Source: an uncultured Nesterenkonia sp. (GTDB lineage Bacteria; Actinomycetota; Actinomycetes; Actinomycetales; Micrococcaceae). From it: DNA of 64,000 nt. The translations under genes were made by a program, and so were the position numbers. Numbering within the stretch: position 1 is the stretch's first letter; the number at the start of each line of letters is the position of its first letter. Below, piece by piece: positions 9,757-21,009 of the stretch. The notes under the pieces are model-generated. The model was not told the origin of the DNA. It did no database searches and saw only the letters and a program-made list of their open reading frames with translations. The stretch lies in NCBI GenBank assembly GCA_947494195.1, contig CANLUC010000002.1, positions 310,001 to 374,000 of the forward strand, given 5' to 3'.

Positions 9757-10672
9757 GCAGCCCGTCGACCCCTATGCGGCGGAGCTGCCGCCTTCTCGAC
9801 GGGAGGGTCGTCTCGGTGTCGGCATCATCTCTGCCGGAAAGGTGGGTGCAGTGCTGGGATCCGCGCTGCGCGGCGCCGGGCACTCGGTCCTCGGGGTCCA
9901 CGCCGTCTCCGAGGACTCCCGGACGCGCGCCGAGTCCCTGCTCGGCGGTGTTCCGGTGCTGGAGATCCCGGAGATCATGCGCCGAGCCGAACTTGTGCTG
10001 CTTGCTGTCCCCGACGATGCGCTCGGGGAGCTCGTCTCCGGTCTGGCCGAGGCCGGGCACGTGCAGGCCGGACAGCTGATCGTGCACACCTCCGGGCGCT
10101 TCGGCACCGAGGTGCTTGCACCGGCGATGGGCCGCGGAGCCATCGGTCTGGCCATCCATCCTGCGATGACCTTCACCGGGCTGAGCATGGACCTGCAGAA
10201 GCTGCACACCTGCGCCTTCGGAGTGACCGCCCCGGCACCGGTGCTGCCCATTGCGCAGGCCCTGGTGGTGGAGATGGGCGGCGAGCCTGTCGTGATCCGG
10301 GAGGCCGACCGGCTGATCTATCACGCCGCGCTGGCGCATGCCTCGAATCATCTGAACACGATCACCGGCCAGTCCGCCGAGATGCTGCACCGCATCGGGG
10401 TCGAGAACGCCGAGACGGTGCTCCGACCGCTCATGCAGGCCTCCCTGGACAATGCGCTGGCCTCGGGTGAGGGTGCGCTGACCGGACCGGTCGCGCGCGG
10501 AGACGTGGGCACGGTCAGCCACCATGTGCGGCTGCTGGCCTCCTCGGACCTGCCGGCCGATATCCGCACCGCCTATCTGACCATGGCTCGGGCGACGACC
10601 CAGCGCGCTCTGGACCGGGGACTGATCTCCGCCGGCAAGGCCGCCGAGCTGCTCGACGTCCTCGGGGACTGA
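9746..10672 (+). CDS. Rossmann-fold/DUF2520 oxidoreductase-like protein
   Basis: The N-terminal half is an NAD(P)-binding Rossmann fold (LGVGIISAGKVGAVLGSALRGAGHSVLGVH). The C-terminal half is a helical DUF2520 domain (YHAALAHASNHLNTI). The family resembles 6-phosphogluconate dehydrogenase-type reductases and is found just upstream of panC in many bacteria, including mycobacteria. It is sometimes proposed to substitute for ketopantoate reductase, but that is unproven. I chose the GTG at 9746, overlapping the previous gene by 11 nt with a GGAG-like site upstream. Confidence 0.84.
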   Translation: MNAEQPVDPYAAELPPSRREGRLGVGIISAGKVGAVLGSALRGAGHSVLGVHAVSEDSRTRAESLLGGVPVLEIPEIMRRAELVLLAVPDDALGELVSGLAEAGHVQAGQLIVHTSGRFGTEVLAPAMGRGAIGLAIHPAMTFTGLSMDLQKLHTCAFGVTAPAPVLPIAQALVVEMGGEPVVIREADRLIYHAALAHASNHLNTITGQSAEMLHRIGVENAETVLRPLMQASLDNALASGEGALTGPVARGDVGTVSHHVRLLASSDLPADIRTAYLTMARATTQRALDRGLISAGKAAELLDVLGD

Positions 10673-10711
10673 GACGCAGGTGCTCGTCTCGGACGCCTCG
10701 CCCAGCGGACC

Positions 10712-10717
10712 TACACT
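10712..10717 (+). promoter_or_regulatory. Leaderless-type -10 box of panC
   Basis: TACACT ends exactly 6 nt before the GTG at 10724, so transcription would start at or next to the start codon. No Shine-Dalgarno sequence is visible. Confidence 0.55.
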
Positions 10718-10723
10718 GGATCG

Positions 10724-11683
10724 GTGACTCAGCCGAAGGTTCCCACCACCATCGCCAGCTTCCGGGCCGCGCTCGCCGAAGCGGTCGCCGCACACGTTCG
10801 TGACGGCAGGAACGCCCCGGTCGTCGGGCTCGTCCCGACCATGGGCGCGCTGCACTCCGGTCACGCCGCACTGATCGACGCCGCCCGGCAGCACTCCGAC
10901 ATCGTGGTCGCCTCGATCTTCGTGAATCCGCTGCAGTTCGACGACGACGCCGACTACCTCCACTATCCGCGTACGCCGGAGAAGGACATCGCGCTGCTGG
11001 GACATCACGGCGTGGACCTGGTCTTCGCACCGGAGATCGAGGAGATGTACCCGGGCTACCCGGACGCGCCGCTGGTGAGGCTCAGCGCCGGCGAGCTGGG
11101 ACGGCGCTGGGAGGGCGCAGCCCGCCCGGGACACTTCGACGGGGTGCTCACCGTGGTCGTCAAGCTCTTCCACATCATGGCTCCGCCCGCCCCGGCGGTG
11201 TTCGAGGCCTGGTTCGGCGCGAAGGACGCCGAGCAGGTCGCGATCGTCTCCCGCATGGTGGCCGACCTCGACCTCGAAGTGGGCATCCGGACGGTCCCGA
11301 TCGTGCGCGATGAGAATGGATTGGCGCTCTCCAGCCGCAACCAGCGCCTCCAGGAGGAGGACTACGCCGCGGCGCTGGCGCTGCCCTTCGCGTTGAGCGC
11401 CCTGGCCGAGGACGCGGCCGCCGGCAGACCCCTGGGACTGGCGGACCAGGTCGCAGAGCTCAGCTCCGCCGACGGTGTCGAACTGGACTACCTCGTGGTC
11501 CTGGATCCAGCCTCGCTGCGCGAGATCGAACCCGGAGATCAGCTGCAGAACCACGACGGGGTCCTGCGCGGGGAAGCCCTGGCGCTCATCGCTGCACGAG
11601 TGGGCCCGGTCCGCCTGATCGACAACGTGCTGCTCGTCCCAGGAGGATCCGCCGGGGAAAGCTCGACGCCTCGCCCGGAGTAG
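10724..11683 (+). CDS. panC: Pantothenate synthetase
   Basis: PanC ligates pantoate to beta-alanine with ATP to form pantothenate, the coenzyme A precursor. The nucleotidyltransferase HIGH-type motif PTMGALHSGH sits near residue 40. FVNPLQFDDDADY and the NGLALSSRNQRL loop that contacts ATP are present. The length of 319 residues is typical. The ORF starts at a GTG with a leaderless-type -10 box. In mycobacteria panD follows panC; here an M13 peptidase gene follows instead, so beta-alanine must be supplied by a gene elsewhere or another route. Confidence 0.95.
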   Translation: MTQPKVPTTIASFRAALAEAVAAHVRDGRNAPVVGLVPTMGALHSGHAALIDAARQHSDIVVASIFVNPLQFDDDADYLHYPRTPEKDIALLGHHGVDLVFAPEIEEMYPGYPDAPLVRLSAGELGRRWEGAARPGHFDGVLTVVVKLFHIMAPPAPAVFEAWFGAKDAEQVAIVSRMVADLDLEVGIRTVPIVRDENGLALSSRNQRLQEEDYAAALALPFALSALAEDAAAGRPLGLADQVAELSSADGVELDYLVVLDPASLREIEPGDQLQNHDGVLRGEALALIAARVGPVRLIDNVLLVPGGSAGESSTPRPE

Positions 11684-11686
11684 GCT
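11681..11686 (+). promoter_or_regulatory. Leaderless-type -10 box of the M13 peptidase
   Basis: TAGGCT overlaps the panC stop codon and lies 6 nt before the ATG at 11693, the spacing expected for a leaderless transcript. Confidence 0.5.
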
Positions 11687-11692
11687 GGGCAG

Positions 11693-13732
11693 ATGACTGA
11701 GACCGCCAGCACCACCCCCCGCACAGCCAGCGCCGCGAGCTCGTTCCCCTATATCGATCGCAGCGTGCGCCCTCAGGACGATCTGCAGAAGCACGTCAAC
11801 GGCGAGTGGCTCAAGACCGCCGAGATTCCCGCCGACATGGACGCCTATGGTTCATTCCACGAGCTGCGCGACAAGGCCGAAGCGGATGTGCGCGAGATCC
11901 TGGAGCAGGCCGCCGCCTTCAGCGCCGGACCCGAGACCGCCGCACGGGCCGATGCCGAGCGCGAAGACGCCCCGATCGAGGATCCCGCCATCGCCGCACG
12001 CATCGGGTCCTTCTACGCCTCCTTCATGGACGCCGAGGCTGCCGAACGCCGCGGTCTGACCCCGATCGAGCCGATGCTCGCCCAGCTCGAGTCGCTGAGC
12101 AGCATCGAAGACCTCATCCGACTCTCCACGGCCTGGCAGCGTCAGGGAGTCGAAGGGATCTTCGTCGCCGGAGCCATGCGCGATGCGGGCGACCCCACCC
12201 GGATGCTCTGGCACATCATGCAGTCCGGCCTCGGTCTTCCCGATGAGTCCTATTACCGCGAGGAGAAGCTCACCGACATCCTCGGCGCCTATCAGGACTA
12301 CCTGGTGCAGATGCTGCAGATCAGCGGGATCGAGGATGCAGAACGCGCGGCCGCCGCCGTCGTCGGCCTGGAGTCCGCCATCGCCGACCAACATTGGGAC
12401 AAGGTGACCACCCGCGATGCGCAGAAGCGCTACAACCTGGTGACGGAGTCAGAGGCGCTGGCCCTGATGCCCCTGCTGCGCGAAGCGTTCACCGGGTGGG
12501 GCCTGCAGCAGCGGCACACCGAAGAGCTCGTGCTCGCCCAGCCCGATGTGCTCCCCGGCATGCAGACCGTGCTCACCGAGCGCCCGCTCGAGACCTGGAA
12601 GCTCTGGCTCAGGGTCCAGCTCATGCGCTGGGCCGCGCCGCTGCTGCACAGCGACCTCGTGGAGCAGAACTTCGACTTCTACTCCAAGAAGCTCTCCGGA
12701 GCCCAGGCGCTCAAGGAGCGCTGGAAGCGCGGGGTGGCGCTGACCAACGCGAACCTCGGCGAAGACGTGGCCCAGATCTATGTCGCCCGGCACTACCCGG
12801 AGCAGGCCCGGGCAGCCATGGATGAGCTGATCGCCTCGCTCATCGCGGCCTACCGAGCGTCCATCAGCGAGCTGAGCTGGATGGGTGAGGAGACCAAGGC
12901 CAAGGCACTGGAGAAGCTCGATGCCTTCACGCCGATGGTGGGCTTCCCCGATCGGTGGATCGACTACTCCCGCGTGGAGGTGGACGCCGACGACGTGGTC
13001 GGCAACGTCCGTCGGGCAGCCGAGTTCGAGTGGGGCCGGGACATCGCCAAGCTGGACGAGGGGCCGGACCCCGAGGAATGGCATATGACCCCGCAGACGG
13101 TCAACGCCTATTACTCGCCGCTGGAGAACGTCATCTGCTTCCCCGCCGCCATCCTCCAGCCGCCGTTCTTCTCCGCCGAGCGGGACATGGCGCAGAACTT
13201 CGGAGCCATCGGCGCCGTCATCGGACATGAGCTTGGTCACGGCTTCGACGACCAGGGTTCGCGCTACGGGGCAGACGGCTCGCTGCAGAACTGGTGGACC
13301 GAGGCCGACCGCGAGGCCTTCGAGGAGCGCACGGCGAAGCTCGTCGACCAGTACAGCGCTCTCTCGCCCTCCCAGGCTCCGGAACACACGGTCAATGGTG
13401 AGCTCACCCTCGGGGAGAACATCGGTGACCTCGGTGGACTCGGAATCGCACATAAGGCGTACCGACTCTGGCTCGAGCAGCAGGACATCGAAGCCCCGGA
13501 GCTTGAGGGCTACACCGCCGATCAGCGCTTCTTCTTCGCCTGGGCCCAGGCGTGGCGCAACCTCACGCGTCCGGAACGGGCGGTCACCCTGATCAGCATC
13601 GATCCCCACGCCCCAGCGGAGTTCCGAGCGAGCCAGGTGGTGCGGAATCTCGACGCCTTCCACGCGGCCTTCGAGACTCAGCCAGGTGATGGGATGTATA
13701 TGCCTGAGCAGGAGCGCGTCACGATCTGGTGA
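11693..13732 (+). CDS. M13 family (PepO/neprilysin-like) zinc metallopeptidase
   Basis: The 679-residue oligoendopeptidase has the zinc site HELGH starting at His512 (within GHELGHGFDDQGSRYGADG) and the third ligand Glu575 in the GENIGDLGG motif. The N-terminal half is the helical M13_N domain that closes over the active site. The substrate-binding NAYYSPLENVICFPAAIL stretch is conserved. No signal peptide or membrane anchor is visible, so a cytoplasmic location is likely, as for other actinobacterial PepO-type enzymes that trim short peptides. The C-terminus ends in a penicillopepsin-like MYMPEQERVTIW, usual for the family. Confidence 0.93.
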   Translation: MTETASTTPRTASAASSFPYIDRSVRPQDDLQKHVNGEWLKTAEIPADMDAYGSFHELRDKAEADVREILEQAAAFSAGPETAARADAEREDAPIEDPAIAARIGSFYASFMDAEAAERRGLTPIEPMLAQLESLSSIEDLIRLSTAWQRQGVEGIFVAGAMRDAGDPTRMLWHIMQSGLGLPDESYYREEKLTDILGAYQDYLVQMLQISGIEDAERAAAAVVGLESAIADQHWDKVTTRDAQKRYNLVTESEALALMPLLREAFTGWGLQQRHTEELVLAQPDVLPGMQTVLTERPLETWKLWLRVQLMRWAAPLLHSDLVEQNFDFYSKKLSGAQALKERWKRGVALTNANLGEDVAQIYVARHYPEQARAAMDELIASLIAAYRASISELSWMGEETKAKALEKLDAFTPMVGFPDRWIDYSRVEVDADDVVGNVRRAAEFEWGRDIAKLDEGPDPEEWHMTPQTVNAYYSPLENVICFPAAILQPPFFSAERDMAQNFGAIGAVIGHELGHGFDDQGSRYGADGSLQNWWTEADREAFEERTAKLVDQYSALSPSQAPEHTVNGELTLGENIGDLGGLGIAHKAYRLWLEQQDIEAPELEGYTADQRFFFAWAQAWRNLTRPERAVTLISIDPHAPAEFRASQVVRNLDAFHAAFETQPGDGMYMPEQERVTIW

Positions 13733-13800
13733 GCCCAGCGCTCCGCGTCGCGTTGCCCGCGGGGCACTGCGCTCCGCAAGGCCACCAGGCGCCGGGCACG

Positions 13801-13806
13801 TAGAAT
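13801..13806 (+). promoter_or_regulatory. Candidate -10 box of lysS
   Basis: TAGAAT lies 8 nt before the GTG at 13815. This would give an mRNA with essentially no leader. Confidence 0.4.
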
Positions 13807-13814
13807 GGCGGACT

Positions 13815-15344
13815 GTGACCGATCAGACTCCCGCCCCAGCCGGCAAAAAAGACATCGACAACAACGATCAGCGCGCGGTGCGCCTGGACAAGCGTGAGCG
13901 CCTGCTCGAATCCGGTGTCCAGGCCTACCCGGTCACGGTCGAGCGGACCGCTTCGCTCACCGAGGTGCGCGAACGTTTCCCCGACCTTGAGCCAGGCGCC
14001 TCCACCGGGGAGACGGTCTCCGTGGCCGGTCGTGTGATGTTCGTGCGCAATACCGGCAAGCTGTGCTTCGCCACGCTGCAGGAAGGCGGTCCCGACGGCA
14101 CCGGCACTCGGCTGCAAGCCATGCTCTCACTGGCCGAGATCGGGGAGGATGCGCTTGCCCAGTGGAAGTCGCTGATTGATCTGGGTGACCACGTGCAGGT
14201 CACCGGAGAGGTGATCGCCTCCCGCCGCGGTGAGCTCTCCATCATGGCGAGCTCCTTCGAGATCGCATCCAAGTCGGTGCGACCGCTGCCGGTGCTGCAC
14301 GCAGAGCTCAATGAAGAGACTCGTGTGCGCCAGCGCTACGCGGATCTGATCGTCCGCGATGAGGCTCGCCACATGGTCTATCAGCGCGCGGCGATCACTC
14401 GTTCGATTCGTGAGACCCTGCATGGCCGCGGCTATGTGGAGGTCGAGACCCCCATGCTCCAGCTCATCCATGGAGGCGCCCAGGCTCGTCCATTCCAGAC
14501 CCATCTCAACGCCTTTGATCAGGACATGACACTGCGAATCGCCACCGAGCTCTACCTCAAGCGTGCGGTGGTCGGCGGGATTGACCGAGTCTTCGAGATC
14601 GGCCGGGTCTTCCGCAATGAAGGCGTGGACTCCACACATTCACCAGAGTTCACCACGCTTGAATCCTATGAGGCGTGGGCGGACATGTACGTGATGGCCG
14701 AACGCATGCGCGAGATGATTCTGGCTGCCGCGGACGCCGCAGGGGTCAGTCGACAGATCCAGACCGAGGCCGGTGTCATCGACCTCGACGCCGAATGGAA
14801 GTGGCTCTCGGTCTACCCGGGACTCTCCGAGGCGGTGGGACAGGAGATCACGCCCGAGACGCCTGCGGCCCAGCTGCGTGAGATCGCTCAGACCCATGAC
14901 GTCTCCGTGGACCCGGCGTGGGACGCGCAGAAGCTGGTCATCGAACTCTTCGGTGAGATCGTCGAGCCGCAGCTGATCCAGCCCACCTTCGTCTGTGACT
15001 ACCCTCCGGCGGCCCAGCCGCTTGCTCGTGCTCATCGCGAGAAGCCAGGCGTCATCGAAGCCTGGGACCTGATCATCGGTGGCATGGAACGTGGAACGGC
15101 GTTCTCCGAGCTGGTGGATCCGGTGCTGCAGCGCGAGCGCCTCGTGGAACAGTCTCGGCTCGCCGCCGCCGGCGATGACGAGGCCATGCAGCACGACGAG
15201 GACTTCCTGCGCGCGCTGGAGTACGGGGCCCCGCCGATGGGCGGCATCGGTCTGGGAATCGACCGCCTGGTCATGCTGTTCACCGGCGCCGGTATTCGCG
15301 AGACGATCCTGTTTCCGCTGCTCAAGCCTGAGGCTCAGGCCTGA
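13815..15344 (+). CDS. lysS: Class II lysyl-tRNA synthetase
   Basis: The enzyme charges tRNA-Lys. An N-terminal OB-fold anticodon-binding domain (about residues 60-170) precedes the class II catalytic core with motif 2 (FRNEGVDSTHSPEFT) and motif 3 (GGIGLGIDRLVMLF). The GTG at 13815 gives 509 residues. An upstream in-frame extension to 13686 would overlap the M13 peptidase gene and is not family-like. The gene is followed by a small membrane protein gene and lsr2, as in related Actinobacteria. Confidence 0.95.
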   Translation: MTDQTPAPAGKKDIDNNDQRAVRLDKRERLLESGVQAYPVTVERTASLTEVRERFPDLEPGASTGETVSVAGRVMFVRNTGKLCFATLQEGGPDGTGTRLQAMLSLAEIGEDALAQWKSLIDLGDHVQVTGEVIASRRGELSIMASSFEIASKSVRPLPVLHAELNEETRVRQRYADLIVRDEARHMVYQRAAITRSIRETLHGRGYVEVETPMLQLIHGGAQARPFQTHLNAFDQDMTLRIATELYLKRAVVGGIDRVFEIGRVFRNEGVDSTHSPEFTTLESYEAWADMYVMAERMREMILAAADAAGVSRQIQTEAGVIDLDAEWKWLSVYPGLSEAVGQEITPETPAAQLREIAQTHDVSVDPAWDAQKLVIELFGEIVEPQLIQPTFVCDYPPAAQPLARAHREKPGVIEAWDLIIGGMERGTAFSELVDPVLQRERLVEQSRLAAAGDDEAMQHDEDFLRALEYGAPPMGGIGLGIDRLVMLFTGAGIRETILFPLLKPEAQA

Positions 15345-15420
15345 ACCTGCTCCTATACTCGGGGTAGGCTGAAAAATAGCCAGGAATGCCCATGAAACCT
15401 GAATGTAGGCAAGGAATTTA

Positions 15421-15630
15421 ATGGAAAACTTCTGGACGTACTTTGAAGTTCTTGTCCCCTCCATCGGTGTTGGCCTCGTCTTCTGGTTTGCCATGCGTGC
15501 CATCTTCCGCGCCGACCGCAACGAGCGCGCGGCAGAGGCGCAGGTGCGTAAAGATGCTTCTCAGCAGGCTTTGCATCGCAGCCACGAGACAGCGGAGAGG
15601 TCTGCCCATTCTGCGCCCAGCCCACGCTGA
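15421..15630 (+). CDS. Small single-pass membrane protein
   Basis: The 69-residue protein has one N-terminal transmembrane helix (FEVLVPSIGVGLVFWFAMRAIF) and a charged, basic cytoplasmic tail ending in Ser/Pro. Similar small proteins are found between lysS and lsr2 in other Micrococcales, which supports it as a real gene, but no function is assigned. A purine-rich AAGGAAT precedes the ATG. It lies 76 nt after lysS and could share its transcript. Confidence 0.6.
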   Translation: MENFWTYFEVLVPSIGVGLVFWFAMRAIFRADRNERAAEAQVRKDASQQALHRSHETAERSAHSAPSPR

Positions 15631-15721
15631 AAAAGTCGCGCGTCAGTAGTGTCTTGGTGGCAGAGCCTGGTTACTGACGAGAAACTTGTTCTGAGCTGAA
15701 GAAAACCTGAAAGCTTCCAGC

Positions 15722-15751
15722 TTGACCGCGAATTGTATTTATTGAAATACT
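15722..15751 (+). promoter_or_regulatory. Putative lsr2 promoter in an AT-rich island
   Basis: TTGACC (15722-15727) and AATACT (15746-15751) are separated by 18 nt. They lie in a stretch (about 15690-15775) much richer in A and T than its surroundings. The resulting leader would be about 95 nt. AT-rich DNA upstream of lsr2 would suit autoregulation by Lsr2, an inference from the known behaviour of the protein. Confidence 0.45.
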
Positions 15752-15853
15752 CACTTTGACATAGATCGTTTTTGGTCTGTCGTCGTGGGATAAGCGTCGG
15801 AAGAGATGAATTGGATCGCTTCTGACGTGTGAGTGAGGAGTGAGGTGTTAGAG

Positions 15854-16156
15854 ATGGCTCAAAAGGTAGAAGTGGTTCTCGTTGATGATCTCGACGGCAG
15901 CGAAGCCAAGGAGACTGTCACATTTGGCCTGGACTCCAGGTTTTATGAGATAGATCTCAGCGATGACCATGCCAAGGAGCTCCGCGAGACGCTCAAGAAG
16001 TACATCCGGAAGGGTCGGGCCATCGCCCCGCCCTCGCCGCAGAACGAGGCCCGTCAGATTCGCGACTGGGCCGTGAAGAATGGGTATCAGGTCTCCAGCC
16101 GAGGTCGTTTGCACCGCGACATCGTTGAGGCCTATCGCAACGCCAAGAAGCGATAA
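15854..16156 (+). CDS. lsr2: Nucleoid-associated protein Lsr2
   Basis: Lsr2 is the H-NS-like xenogeneic silencer of Actinobacteria; it binds the minor groove of AT-rich DNA and bridges it. The N-terminal dimerisation domain reads MAQKVEVVLVDDLDG then YEIDLS. The C-terminal DNA-binding domain keeps IRDWAVKNGYQVSSRGR, whose RGR is the AT-hook-like minor-groove contact. The linker is short, giving 100 residues rather than the roughly 112 of mycobacterial Lsr2. I chose the ATG at 15854 because family members start with this methionine; an upstream start at 15833 is in frame but not conserved. Confidence 0.94.
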   Translation: MAQKVEVVLVDDLDGSEAKETVTFGLDSRFYEIDLSDDHAKELRETLKKYIRKGRAIAPPSPQNEARQIRDWAVKNGYQVSSRGRLHRDIVEAYRNAKKR

Positions 16157-16323
16157 AGCACCAGACTTTTCACCGTTCTGCGTGGAGCCCGGATGCAGCA
16201 TGACGCTGCGCCGGGCTCCACGCATGTCCGGGAGGACTTTCCCCTATGGCGAACAGCGGCGACGCGGCCGCGGAAGGCCCGTAGCCTTGAGGCAGAGCAC
16301 CAACGCTAGGAGTGTCTGTGGCT

Positions 16324-18840
<2,517 letters not shown>

Positions 18841-18866
18841 GCAGACTCAGCCGGACCCTTGCGGTC

Positions 18867-18916
18867 GAGATGAGTGAAGCGCCGTCGGAATCTTCCGGCG
18901 GCGCTTCACTCATCTC
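18867..18916. terminator. Strong bidirectional terminator hairpin between clpC and the DUF3817 gene
   Basis: An 18-bp perfect inverted repeat (arms 18867-18884 and 18899-18916) surrounds a 14-nt loop that can itself pair. It lies between the convergent clpC and DUF3817 genes. There is no long T tract on either side. Confidence 0.8.
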
Positions 18917-18969
18917 TGCGGCATTGCACCCTTCGGCTCGGGTGCCCCCGCGCGCGCATGGGCGGTGGT

Positions 18970-19467
18970 TCAGGAGCCGGGCGGGCCGATCACCAGCAGC
19001 GCCACGAACACCAGGACGACGACGCCGGCCAGCGCCCCGCCGATCAGCGCAGGCTTCTGCAGCAGCACTCGCAGTGCTCGGTCATGCCAGCTGTGATCCT
19101 TGGGATCGGCGGTGGCCTCGGTGCGCCATGGCCCGTCGAGGCGACCGCTGCGCGCGAGCCACAGGTCCACCGGGATGGTCGCATAGGGAATGACGGCGCT
19201 GATCAGGGCGATAGCCGTCGGCCCGGGGGACCAGCGCTGATTCTTCGCGACGATCACGGCAGTGGCTCCGTAGGCCAGGAACACGAAGCCGTGGATGCCT
19301 CCGCCGATGCTCACTGCGATGTCGAGGTCGTTGGTGGCGCGCAGGATCATCCCACCGATGAGCAGGGTCCAGGACACCGCCTCGGCGAAGGCCAGCACGC
19401 GGAAGAAGATCTTGGGGGAGCGGAACACGGATCTCCTGAGAGTCGGCGGGGATAGGTCTTCGAGCAT
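18970..19467 (-). CDS. DUF3817 family membrane protein
   Basis: The 165-residue protein has four hydrophobic helices. The DUF3817 core contains FRVLAFAEAVSWTLLIGGMI and IGGGIHGFVFLAYGATAVIV, the latter with the conserved HGFVF motif. A final C-terminal helix precedes the end (GALAGVVVLVFVALLVIG). The family is widespread in Actinobacteria and its function is unknown. The gene is divergent from radA with about 70 nt between the starts. ATG at 19467. Confidence 0.82.
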   Translation of the reverse strand: MLEDLSPPTLRRSVFRSPKIFFRVLAFAEAVSWTLLIGGMILRATNDLDIAVSIGGGIHGFVFLAYGATAVIVAKNQRWSPGPTAIALISAVIPYATIPVDLWLARSGRLDGPWRTEATADPKDHSWHDRALRVLLQKPALIGGALAGVVVLVFVALLVIGPPGS

Positions 19468-19539
19468 CGTACGGGGTCCGCCTGAGGCGGGCAGCAGGTG
19501 CGCCGGAATATGTCAGTGCCCGGCGGTAACGTAGGAGAC

Positions 19540-20958
19540 ATGGCAACTCGCACCGCTTCACGGAGCAGCTCGCGCTCCAAGGGGTCCCCAGCTTTCGAAT
19601 GCACCGAATGTGGTTGGCAGACCGTCAAATGGGTCGGCCGCTGCCCCGAATGCCAGGCCTGGGGCTCCGTGGAGGAGAAGGGCCAGGTCACGTCCAGGAC
19701 GACGGCGGCCAGTCAGCTCGCCACCCCAGCGCGGGTCATCCATGAGGTGGATGCCTCCGAGGCAGAGTTCCGACCCACCTCCATCGGGGAGTTGGACCGC
19801 GTCCTGGGCGGAGGCCTGGTCCCCGGGGCCGTGATTCTCATGGCCGGCGAGCCTGGGGTCGGAAAGTCCACGCTGCTGCTGCAGGTGGCAGCGGCCGTGG
19901 CCCGGGCGCACACCAGCTCACCGGTGCTCTACATGACCGGAGAGGAGTCGGCCGCCCAGGTGAAGAAGCGCGCCGAGCGCATCGACGCCATCTCGGACGG
20001 ACTGTATCTCGCGGCAGAGTCCGATCTCGGCCAGGCGCTGGGTCAGGTGGAGAAGCTCTCCCCGCAGCTGACCATCATGGACTCGGTGCAGACCTTCTCC
20101 TCCGCCGAGGTGGACGGCGCCGCAGGTGGGGTGACCCAGATCCGCGAGGTCACGGCCTCCATGATCGAGGCCGCGAAGCGCAAGAACATGACCACCATCC
20201 TTGTCGGGCATGTGACCAAGGACGGCAACATCGCCGGGCCGCGGATGCTTGAGCACCTGGTGGACGTGGTCTGCCAGTTCGAAGGAGATCGGCACTCCCG
20301 GCTGCGCCTGCTGCGCGCGGTGAAGAACCGCTACGGACCCACCGATGACGTGGGCTGCTTCGACCTCAACGAGGACGGGCTCACCTCCCTCGCCGATCCC
20401 AGCGGCCTCTTCGTCTCGGCGATGACCGAACGGGTTCCGGGCACCTGCATCACGATCACCCTGGAGGGTCGGCGTCCGCTCACCGCCGAGGTCCAGGCGC
20501 TGGTTGCTGAGTCTCAGGCGGCACAGCCGCGCCGGGCCGTCTCGGGGCTGGATTCGCCGCGCGTCTCGATGCTGCTGGCGGTGCTGCAGCGCCGTGCGAA
20601 GCTGACCGCTCTGATGAAGTCCGAGGCCTACGTGGCCACGGTCGGTGGGGTCAAGATCACCGAGCCGGCGGCGGATCTCTCCATAGCCCTGGCGGTGGCC
20701 TCTGCTGCGTTGGAGAAGCCGCTGCCGAATCGTTTCGTGGCCTTCGGTGAGGTCGGACTGGCGGGGGAGGTGCGCCCTGTCCCCGGGCTTCGCCAACGGT
20801 TGGAGGAGGCTCAGCGGCTGGGATTCACCCACGCCATCGTCCCGCGGAAGTCCACCGGGACCGAGAAGGAAGCGGTGCCAGAGGGCATGCGGGTCCGCGA
20901 GGTGGGCTCCCTCTCCGAGGCACTGAGCCTGGTCCTCGACGGCGGTCAGTCAGGCTGA
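19540..20958 (+). CDS. radA: DNA repair protein RadA
   Basis: RadA is a RecA-like ATPase that helps process recombination intermediates. The C4 zinc finger (CTECGWQTVKWVGRCPEC) is at the N-terminus. The RecA core has Walker A GEPGVGKS starting at residue 103. The RadA-specific KNRYG motif is present, and the C-terminal Lon-protease-like domain is complete. I chose the ATG at 19540, which has GGAG just upstream and is also preceded, 7 nt away, by TAACGT, a possible leaderless -10. Unlike in mycobacteria, no disA gene follows; the convergent mutY begins 51 nt after the stop. Confidence 0.95.
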   Translation: MATRTASRSSSRSKGSPAFECTECGWQTVKWVGRCPECQAWGSVEEKGQVTSRTTAASQLATPARVIHEVDASEAEFRPTSIGELDRVLGGGLVPGAVILMAGEPGVGKSTLLLQVAAAVARAHTSSPVLYMTGEESAAQVKKRAERIDAISDGLYLAAESDLGQALGQVEKLSPQLTIMDSVQTFSSAEVDGAAGGVTQIREVTASMIEAAKRKNMTTILVGHVTKDGNIAGPRMLEHLVDVVCQFEGDRHSRLRLLRAVKNRYGPTDDVGCFDLNEDGLTSLADPSGLFVSAMTERVPGTCITITLEGRRPLTAEVQALVAESQAAQPRRAVSGLDSPRVSMLLAVLQRRAKLTALMKSEAYVATVGGVKITEPAADLSIALAVASAALEKPLPNRFVAFGEVGLAGEVRPVPGLRQRLEEAQRLGFTHAIVPRKSTGTEKEAVPEGMRVREVGSLSEALSLVLDGGQSG

Positions 20959-20969
20959 TCCGTAGGACG

Positions 20970-21000
20970 TTCAGCCGACTTGCCTTTCAGCCGACTTGCC
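20970..21000. repeat. 15-bp tandem direct repeat between radA and mutY
   Basis: TTCAGCCGACTTGCC occurs twice, at 20970-20984 and 20986-21000, in the short gap between the convergent genes. Confidence 0.8.
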
Positions 21001-21009
21001 GTCAGACGT

